Below, one piece after another: positions 56,411-64,000 of a stretch of 64,000 bases of DNA. Position 1 is the stretch's first letter. Every line of letters starts with the position of its first letter. The notes under the pieces were generated by a model, which had not been told where the DNA came from, searched no databases, and saw only the letters and a program-made list of their open reading frames with translations. Made by a program: the position numbers and the translations under genes. Origin of the DNA: Erpobdella octoculata (lineage: Eukaryota > Annelida > Clitellata > Hirudinida > Erpobdellidae); the NCBI GenBank assembly GCA_963978895.1, contig OZ022246.1, positions 6,647,432 to 6,711,431 of the forward strand. Direction: 5' to 3'.

Positions 56411-57191
56411 CGGCCTCATGTGGGATGATTTGTCTAGTTATTTAAATCCGTGACACCAGAGTCACATAAGGCATTTGTTAAAATATTTTCGACAATACTT
56501 GGAGTGCACCTTATGTTGCAGTAAAAACACTAACAGAAAATGTTAATGAGGCTGTGGCGGCAATTTGGAATTTTGTGATCAACAAGGAAATGTAGAGGGG
56601 CTGCGCAAAATTTTGTGCCTGCGGTTTGTAATTTTACTTTTCTTTGTTTACTCTTCATTTGGAATGATGTACTTAAGAAAATAACTTGCAATCAAATTGC
56701 ATTGCAAAGTAAATGTTTGAGTATTGATCAGTTAGCCATAATAATAGAAGCACTTTGTCTTTATATTAAAAAACGGGATTATATTGTAGAAGAAGCAATA
56801 TATAGAACTTGCTTCGAAAAATTGAAGAAAAACGACATTCCAATAGAAAAAGGAATTCGGCGTAAAACGAATGGCAGGTGAAAACGATGATAGCTGAAAA
56901 TCAAACAAAAGGATAGGTTTGAATGTCTCGACCGATTCAGTTTGGAGCTACTAACTAGATCAAAATCTATTCAAGATATACATCTTCACAGTTCTTGATT
57001 TTCTCAATAAATATTTTGCTCTCGGCAAACATCGAGGAATTGAAATTATCTGTATCATATTTAAGTTGTTGTATAAAAATCAGACTTGATTTTTCCTTTT
57101 ACTGAATATTGTTTTTTACCGTTTTCGAGGGGTGACACCATCAATATCCGCCCCGGGTGTCACCCATCCTAGCTACGCCACTGATTAAAAT
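56162..57191. mobile_element. Decayed hAT element with 8-bp target duplication
   Basis: The element (56170-57183) starts CAGTGGCGTAGCTAAGGTGG and ends CATCCTAGCTACGCCACTG, a clear terminal inverted repeat. It is flanked on both sides by ATTAAAAT (56162-56169 and 57184-57191). CAGTGGCGTAGC is a common hAT end. Inside, a (TA)n tract follows the left end. Decayed coding text (CLSIDQLAIIIEALCLYIKK, a 60-codon frame to 56881, then DRFSLELL after stops) resembles parts of ZMYM-like hAT transposases. It is not functional. Confidence 0.85.
56326..56408. repeat. (TA)n microsatellite
   Basis: A pure TA run inside the hAT element. Confidence 0.97.
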
Positions 57192-57879
57192 TAATAAATT
57201 CTTTGCATGAGACAGAGGAAAGAAAGATAAAAATAACTAGGAACGGATATTGTAGAAAATACCAAGATGTTTTGTTTCTAATCTAAGAAAAAGAAAAAGA
57301 AATTCAAAAATTTTTAATTTTATTATAACAAAATTAAAAGTAGAATTTGTAGCCAAATGATTGAGGTAGAGTTAAAGTAGGAGGCCTACGAGAAGGAACT
57401 TCCCGATTGTACGCCTCACGATTGACAAGCGTTTTTATTGTTCAGAGTCCGTTCTTCAAACCAATCTTAGCCTCTTTTGCAAAAAATGATTTTATTTTTG
57501 AAAAAGTAAAAAAATATTATAACTGACTTTCACGTGTTAATAATTTATTTTATAATTGCAATATTTTTATTTTTTTATTTAATTAACATTGAAACAAATC
57601 AAAAAGAAACTCCACTAAAATTTAATTACTACGGCAAGTAGATATAAGAATTTTTTATAGATGTTTTAAACGCGACCGTCCCATAAAACATTGACTGCGT
57701 AAAATTCTTTTAAAAAGCGTTTTTTAAAAAGGCCATACAGAATATTTACAAACAAACTTTTAGCTAAAAAAATAAATAAAAAAAAGTTTTTTAATAAAAA
57801 TGTATCATAATTAAAATTGCTACTGTAAATTTAAAGCAACTGTGAAATATTTTTTGAAATTAAATATTTTATTCATAAT
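57192..57879. other. Gene-free AT-rich stretch
   Basis: No open frame with support and no named repeat recognised. Confidence 0.4.
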
Positions 57880-58036
57880 ATACATACATACATAAATACA
57901 TACATACATACATACATACATACATACATACATACATACATACATACATACATACATACATACATACATACATACATACATACATACATACATACATACA
58001 TACATACATACATACATACATACATACATACATACA

Positions 58037-58070
<34 letters not shown>

Positions 58071-58218
58071 CATACATACATACATACATACATACACACA
58101 TACATATACATACATACATACATACATACATACATACATACATACATACATACATACATACATACATACATACATACATACATACATACATACATACATA
58201 CATACATACATACATACA

Positions 58219-58247
<29 letters not shown>
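57880..58247. repeat. (CATA)n microsatellite
   Basis: About 90 copies of the tetranucleotide with a few interruptions near 58066 and 58093-58110. Long Met-Tyr-Val-Cys frames on minus are artefacts. Confidence 0.97.
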
Positions 58248-58249
<2 letters not shown>

Positions 58250-58251
<2 letters not shown>

Positions 58252-58476
58252 GTATTGGGTGAGGGAAAAAATAAAGAAAGTGAAAAAGATTGAAAAAAAG
58301 AGGGTGTAGGAAAATGGGGAGGAGAAAGAGAGAAGAAAAGAACAGGGAAAAAAGGAAAAAGAAAGAAAAAAAGAGAAAAAAGAGGGAAATAAAAAAAAAG
58401 AAAGAAAGAGAAAGCGAGAAAAAAAACGAGAGAAAAATCTGAGAAAACTCAGGACAATGCCGGGTAACCCTGCTAG
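58250..58476 (+). mobile_element. 3' end of a Helitron
   Basis: Purine-rich text (GAAAGAGAAAGCGAGAAAAA) leads into TCAGGACAATGCCGGG, TAACCCTG and CTAG before a T at 58477. The terminal hairpin has decayed compared with CCCGGGCAACGCCGGG in the other copies. The 5' part is replaced by or hidden in the (CATA)n tract. Confidence 0.6.
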
Positions 58477-58994
58477 TATATTATAAATTATACGTAAATA
58501 TCGGGAATTTGATAGTGGGGGCAATGGCGAAGCAAGTGGGTAGGTGGTTCAGATGATAGAGAGCTAGTTGATGTGGCAGCGAATGTCTTCCTTCAAAAGA
58601 TTATCTGTCTTCATACTCGTCAGATCCTGTCTACTTTTTCCTCGTTAGCAGCCCATTTCGACTTCATACGAAGATGAGAAAAAAAAACCTATGATTTATT
58701 TCATCTTTTTCCGGCCGAAATCGTCCATAACTATTTTAACTTTGTAACATAGTTATACAAACATAGTTTGTAACATTCATCATAGAGATGTCAATGAACT
58801 ATCAATCAGCACAGATGTCAATTTAGACCGATAATAACACGATACGACAGCATTGATTGCATGCAGACTGTGAAAACATTTTCTGATGAATAGAAGCAAA
58901 AACGTTTCCGCAAATATATCTTAACAGTTTAGTCGTCCACGCAATGGAGTTAGCTAATTGTTTTCACACAACTGTAATGAATTATTATTATGGT

Positions 58995-59560
58995 CTTTTT
59001 TAAATTTTATAGAATGCAATGTCATAAGGAGCAAGCTTATATTTCAAATTTCAGCTCGATTGGATTGCGAGAAATTTGTTAATTTTTACTTTCAAGATTT
59101 GCAAACATTCAAGCAAGCAAGCAAAACCGGTGATGAAGTAAATATAAAAGATTTAATAGATTTAGTAGTGCCTAGTAGTCCACCATGTTATAAAAATGTG
59201 TCAAATTATATTATCAGAATATTAGGTAGTTAAATGTTTTCTTGTGGTAAATGTAAAAGATCAGCGCTAATGAATTAACTTTCACTTTTCACTTTTCTCT
59301 TTTCTGTGGCTCACATTTCCATAACTTTTTTTAAATTAAACAAGTTAACCGTAAAAACAAGGTTTTTTTTTAACAAATTCTTTATATTTGCAGATTTGCT
59401 TTGTCACGAGGAGTAAGCTTATGTTTAGCATTTCAACTCAATTGGATGACGAGAAGTTTGTTAATTTTCAATTTCAACGTTTGCAAACATTTCAGTAAGC
59501 AAGCAAACAAGCAAGCAAGCAAGACAGGCGTTGATGTTAATATAATGTATTTAAAATAAA
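58995..59560 (+). repeat. Two tails of a dispersed (RTE-like?) element
   Basis: Copy 1 (58995-59165) and copy 2 (59395-59560) share GGAG(C/T)AAGCTTAT, TCGATTGGAT or TCAATTGGATGACGAGAA, TTTGCAAACATTC, an AAGCAAGCAAGC run and GATG(A/T)(A/T)AATATAA. The orientation is the same, about 400 bp apart. Confidence 0.6.
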
Positions 59561-60430
59561 AACCGTAACGTTACGTTAGTGAAAAGTTTGCGAAACTTGC
59601 TAGAAAAAAACGTTGAATTAAAATTTTGGAAGTGTTTCATCACCATTAATCATTTAACGTAACACTCACATAATTATTATATTAATATTATTAGTCAGCA
59701 GTTTCAAAACTTTTTTCAATTTCTTAAAAAATTCTTTTGTAGAACTTCAGCTCTAAAAGTTTCTCGATTTACTGCATCACTTTATAAACTGAAAAAATTA
59801 AACTTTGAACTATAATTTTCAAATAATTACATTATAATTACAAACGTATTAAAGTATTTTTTAGAAATCGTGCTGCTATAAAATGTAATAATTTGTGTTT
59901 AAAAATGCTCAAACATCTGTGTTCACAAAAATTGCAATTCCTCACCAATTTACGACTTTAATTTTGATAAAAATTGTAAGTTAGGAGTCGTCTTTTGTAT
60001 CTTATTTTAAAATTCAGAGCCACCCAAGTAACATGTACTGAGCTATAAAATATCAAAAGCAATAAAAATTTCTAAACCTGCTAAACGTTCTGGAAATGTT
60101 ATACGAGGACGCCATTTCAATGACCTTCGTGTGAAATTAGGCCACTAGGGCAAAAGCAAAATTATGAAATAACTCCGTTTGATATTTTATATAATACAAA
60201 TAACTGAAAATAAATTATGGCCTTTGTTTGTTCTATAATAACTAAAATGAAACACTTCATCATTGAGAGATCATCTTGTGATCATCCGATAAAAAAGCAT
60301 AAATACCGAATAACATGGCAGATTAATTCTACAATTGGAAGCATATTTTCTGCTTATCTTCCAGCACAGCCTCATCAACAAAAACAACATAAAGTATCAA
60401 CAGAACCTCAATTTATAAAAGACTCGTGTC
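59561..60430. other. Gene-free stretch
   Basis: AT-rich. The only ATG frame, from 60217, runs into the (ATC)n tract and has no recognisable domain. Confidence 0.4.
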
Positions 60431-60670
<240 letters not shown>

Positions 60671-60769
60671 AATCACTATCACCATCATCGTCTACGTTGT
60701 CATCATTTACCACACCAGCAAGACCAGCATAATTATCCGCTAACTTCCATAACAACAACAAATTAACAG

Positions 60770-60980
60770 CAACAACGACAACATCTCAACAACACTTTCG
60801 CAACACAACAACGACGACTTCTCAACAATACTTTCACAACACAACAACGACAACATCTCAACACTTTCACAACACAACAACGTCAACATCTCTCAACACT
60901 TTCACAACACAGCAACGACAACATCTCAACAATACTTTCACAACACAACATCTCAACAATACTTTCACAACACAACAGCG
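60770..60980. repeat. Degenerate minisatellite of about 30-36 bp
   Basis: Six imperfect units with CAACA.CTTTC.CAACACAAC and ACGACAACATCTCAACA. Confidence 0.85.
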
Positions 60981-62285
60981 ACAACCACATCTACATCGTC
61001 TTAGAATCTCTCAAGGCTGATTGATCATTCTAACCGGGTCGTCTGAAAACATTGATTGTTCGTTATTAATCATCTCTTAATCACGATACAACCGATAGAG
61101 AATCTATTATGAGCACAGTCAGGGAAGCTGTTTCAGCTCTGATAAACATTTTTATGTTTATTTGAGCAAACTATTAATAAAACTTATTTTTTAAAACTTC
61201 ATTATATTTCCTAAAAAGTATTTTAGAAAATTATTTGAAGTTTTTTTTAGATTTAACAGAAGATGTATTTATAGAAAAATGATGTGACCTTTGTGACCCG
61301 CCTATCATGTTCTTTTGGGGTCATAAATAAGAAAAGAAGAAGGCACGTCAATCCAGGAAGAAACATGAATCGTCTGAGTTGAACCTGTGACCTGTGACCC
61401 AGAAGGTTAACAACAGATTTTCTAGCCGTCTATCAGACCTGCAAGCAAGATGCTAATTTGCTATGGACGACATGGACGTCCTACCTCGCTAGGAACCGGT
61501 GCAGGCCATGGGAGATTGTCATTTGTGAGACGGAAAATTTTTCTTTTTTGCATTTTATGGTCCGTTTGTTTCATAGTCGAATTTAAGTGCACTTTTCAAT
61601 TGCCATCAAATTTTTTATTCTGCAATGCTGGTTTTCATTGTAAACAAGTTTTCATTTTTTTGTTTTATTTTGTTTCGTTTGCCTTGTTTGCTGTAACATT
61701 GTTCAGTTTAATATTCTTTTAATGTAGTTTCACACAGTGATTTAAGAATTTTTGCAAGTACATTTAAATGCATAAAAATGTTTCGTGCGCATATTCTCGC
61801 AAAATATTTTCTAAAAAAACAAAAAAAAACAAACCTAAATTTTATTAGAAAAATTTTTAAGTAAAAATGACGCCATTTGAGTTTGAAATTAAAACAAAAA
61901 ATTACAGTAACCTTTCTGTTTAATGGAATCCTCCAAAACACTTTGAACGTTGTAGCCATTACAGGAACGACGATTCAACCGGCATCCAGAAGCATCTAAA
62001 AACTTCAGATCAAACATTTGAGAAACATCGAGGAAGACAAACAGCATTTACTTTGCCTCATTGAGAACCTCTTACTATGCTCGTTTGCACCATTGGCACT
62101 GAACATCCATCTTGGTTGAATCGTTTTTGTTCACGAGTCCTTGTGTGCCATTGTCGTTATAGCTGGTGTTGCTGAGGTTGGTATGCTTTGCTGTTGTCAT
62201 TGTTGATGTTGGTATTTGATGTTTTGCTGGTAATAAAACTTTGCAAAGGTGTTTGCTATTCTCATTGTTGCGTAACAGACAATAA
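60981..62285. other. Gene-free stretch
   Basis: No supported gene. Short T-rich frames at 61450-61722 and on minus at 61708-61959 carry no recognised domain. Confidence 0.4.
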
Positions 62286-62287
62286 AT

Positions 62288-62545
62288 TATAATATTAACA
62301 AGTATATGAAAAAACGAGGTTTTCAACACAAACTTTGATTTCAACTACACTTGATTTAGAAATACGAAAGATGTCCACATTAACTTTTTTTAATTGAATC
62401 ATGTATTGTCATCTAATATAAAGCTATGCTGAAAGTTTCAGCTCCCTAGCTAGTAAAAAAGCTGGTTAAATTTTACTTGCAAGAATTGTGTACAGAGAAA
62501 GCCACACACACAAACAGAGATTGTAACCTAAATAAAAGTTTGTAA
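62288..62545 (-). repeat. Repeat B, single copy
   Basis: AACAAGTATATGAAAAAACG, TTTAGAAATACGAAAGATGT, TTGAATCATGTATTGTCATC and GAGATTGTAACCTAAATAAA match the B units at 52.5-53.6 kb in the same order. Confidence 0.8.
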
Positions 62546-62685
62546 TAAATAAATAAATAAAAAACATTGCATACACGCTTTAACATCAAAAAGTACGATA
62601 GAGTTCAAACACAAGATCGTTCATTTGTATAACAAGAAATTGTACGTACCTGAGTTGAGATGCAGAATGATTTTTGTTAGCATGC

Positions 62686-62835
62686 AGTCATGTGGTCATG
62701 TGGTCATGTGGTCATGTGGTCATGTGGTCATGTGGTCATGTGGTCATGTGGTCATGTGGTCATGTGGTCATGTGGTCATGTGGTCATGTGGTCATGTGGT
62801 CATGTGGTCATGTGGTCATTTGTTCATGTGCTCAT
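62686..62835. repeat. 8-bp minisatellite
   Basis: About 18 copies of CATGTGGT, decaying on the right to about 62870. Confidence 0.95.
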
Positions 62836-63149
62836 GTGGTCATAAGGTCATGTAGTTATGTGATCACAAGTTTTCATTTTAATTCAAATTAAAAGCTTTG
62901 AAAATGTGAAAATAAGAAAAGCAAACAGCAAATGGAGATTGACATGGAATGCCAGTCACACCCCAATTTTTATTGATTTTTTATTTTTTCCACCAAGTAG
63001 TTCTAACGGCATTTTGTCACGAAGCGAGTAAAAATATAAAAAAACATATTTGTAAACATTTATAACATGAACAAATTCTTCGTGTTTTTCACAACTTCAT
63101 AAAAACATGATTTTTTTATTAAATTTAGTTTGCATTTCTTTGATTTTTG

Positions 63150-63275
63150 TAAGATGTTGAATGAAATGTTGCTGGAGACGTTGATAAAGATGTTGAATAC
63201 ATTGTTGAGTTAGACGTTGAATGAAATGTTGAACAAGTCGTTTATTGAAATGTTGAATGAGATGTTGAATGCAGT
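63150..63275. repeat. Degenerate GTTGAATG/ATGTTGAA tandem text
   Basis: Loose repeats of AATGTTGAATGAGATGTTGA. The wording resembles the 23-bp satellite at 28 kb, but with irregular spacing. Confidence 0.55.
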
Positions 63276-63538
63276 GGCGGATATAAGGGGGTGGTGGGGT
63301 GGCCAGACTACTTTCCTATCGATGTGTCTGGAAGTTTTTGACAATTATTTTTTTAGCATAAGACATATTTTAAGGAATTCACAACAGTATCTATAATTTT
63401 GAATTTAAGGAGACTAGTAAAAGTGCGTAGGAGATACTCTGCTGAGAAAGTGCATAATTAATAAAGCGGCTGAAGCAATTAAAGAGCTAGTTAAATAGGC
63501 TGTCCATTAGTGTCCACATAGAATGTGTGTGTGTGTGG

Positions 63539-63569
<31 letters not shown>

Positions 63570-64000
63570 TAGAAGTTAGTATGCTTGCATGCTTCAGAAG
63601 AAGCCGTCCACATGAGACATTAGAAATCATTCATGGTCGTTGTTGCAATGTGCTGTTCAAAAATATAAGCCACGCAATACGCAATAAATTTAAGTCTGCC
63701 AAATATAGAATTCTATTTACAATCAGATTCAATTGAGGTCGTTTATGTCTGCACTGGAGTGCCCACAAGTACATGGTACTAAACCGGGCAAAAAGCGAAC
63801 CAAAGTGATGAAAGCGCAATCTGACCAAGCCTGAAAATCTGTTTAAAAAAACTCTCATGATGTTCAACTATAAATACTCAATGTATTCCAAACACGAATA
63901 TAGCTGCAAAGTTTTTGTAAAAGTGATAGAAAGTGTCAGTAGTAAAACTGAATAGCATTCACTGGCAATCAGTATCAACAGCGTGCGGGATCGACTTAAT
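63276..64000. other. Window end: possible hAT end, then gene-free DNA
   Basis: CAGTGGCGGATATAAGGGGG near 63273 resembles a hAT terminal repeat, but no partner end is seen. A (GT)n(GA)n tract runs from about 63523 to 63565. No gene is supported. Confidence 0.35.

Noticed and set aside
57820..58524. Long Met-Tyr-Val-Cys frames.
   Set aside because: (CATA)n tetranucleotide artefacts plus T-rich flanking DNA.
58530..58640. tRNA gene candidate (GGTAGGTGGTTCAGATGATA).
   Set aside because: No B box and no cloverleaf could be drawn.

Overview
This 64 kb window is AT-rich eukaryotic DNA from an invertebrate animal. The evidence is four spliced genes with GT-AG introns, three of which belong to animal families (a TARP/stargazin-type calcium-channel gamma subunit, a REDD1/DDIT4-like protein and a HELZ2-like RNB-helicase). 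The DNA around them is packed with microsatellites, Helitrons, hAT elements, decayed LINEs and tRNA-derived repeats. The mix of repeats would suit a spiralian or similar invertebrate, but nothing here fixes the species. There are no bacterial operons, rRNA genes or CRISPR arrays.

Layout. 0-6.7 kb is a repeat graveyard: a decayed transposase-like gene, a Helitron nested in a Helitron nested in an older repeat, and a hAT transposase tail. 6.7-8.9 kb (minus strand) is a three-exon REDD1/DDIT4-like gene (248 aa) with a LINE remnant in intron 1. 9-22 kb is gene-poor: hAT elements with 8-bp target duplications at 10.5 and 13.7 kb, (GA)n and (CT)n tracts, a 9-bp minisatellite, a SINE head, and a cluster of fold-back elements with a Helitron at 20.3-21.8 kb. 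22.9-26.8 kb (plus) is a complete five-exon TARP-like gene (516 aa) ending in a PDZ-ligand-like TTVV; its intron 3 holds a (TA)n tract and a hAT element. 28.0-28.7 kb is a very regular 23-bp satellite. 29.2-33.2 kb holds inverted (TA)-rich arrays, hAT and Helitron protein fragments, a recent 200-bp tandem duplication and a LINE fragment.

34.5-43.3 kb (plus) is a complete nine-exon HELZ2-like gene (1675 aa): CCCH finger, RNB domain whose metal-binding aspartates are mostly replaced, and an SF1 helicase with all motifs intact. 49.35-51.64 kb (plus) holds the last four coding exons of an unrecognised type I membrane protein with a cysteine-rich ectodomain. It sits between two pairs of inverted repeats: Helitrons at 44.8-46.3 and 53.9-55.0 kb, and older tandem repeats at 46.8-47.4 and 52.5-53.6 kb. 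The last 9 kb has hAT remnants (one complete with its 8-bp target duplication), a Helitron 3' end, and simple repeats.

Exon models were built by hand from splice signals, reading phase and protein similarity. All phases close exactly: 747 nt for the REDD1-like gene, 1551 nt for the TARP-like gene and 5028 nt for the HELZ2-like gene. The four genes do not form a functional cluster; they look like independent loci in a transposon-rich region. The most notable observations are the HELZ2-like protein with a probably inactive RNB domain, a Helitron insertion whose empty site can be read from sister repeats in the same window, and the orphan membrane protein.
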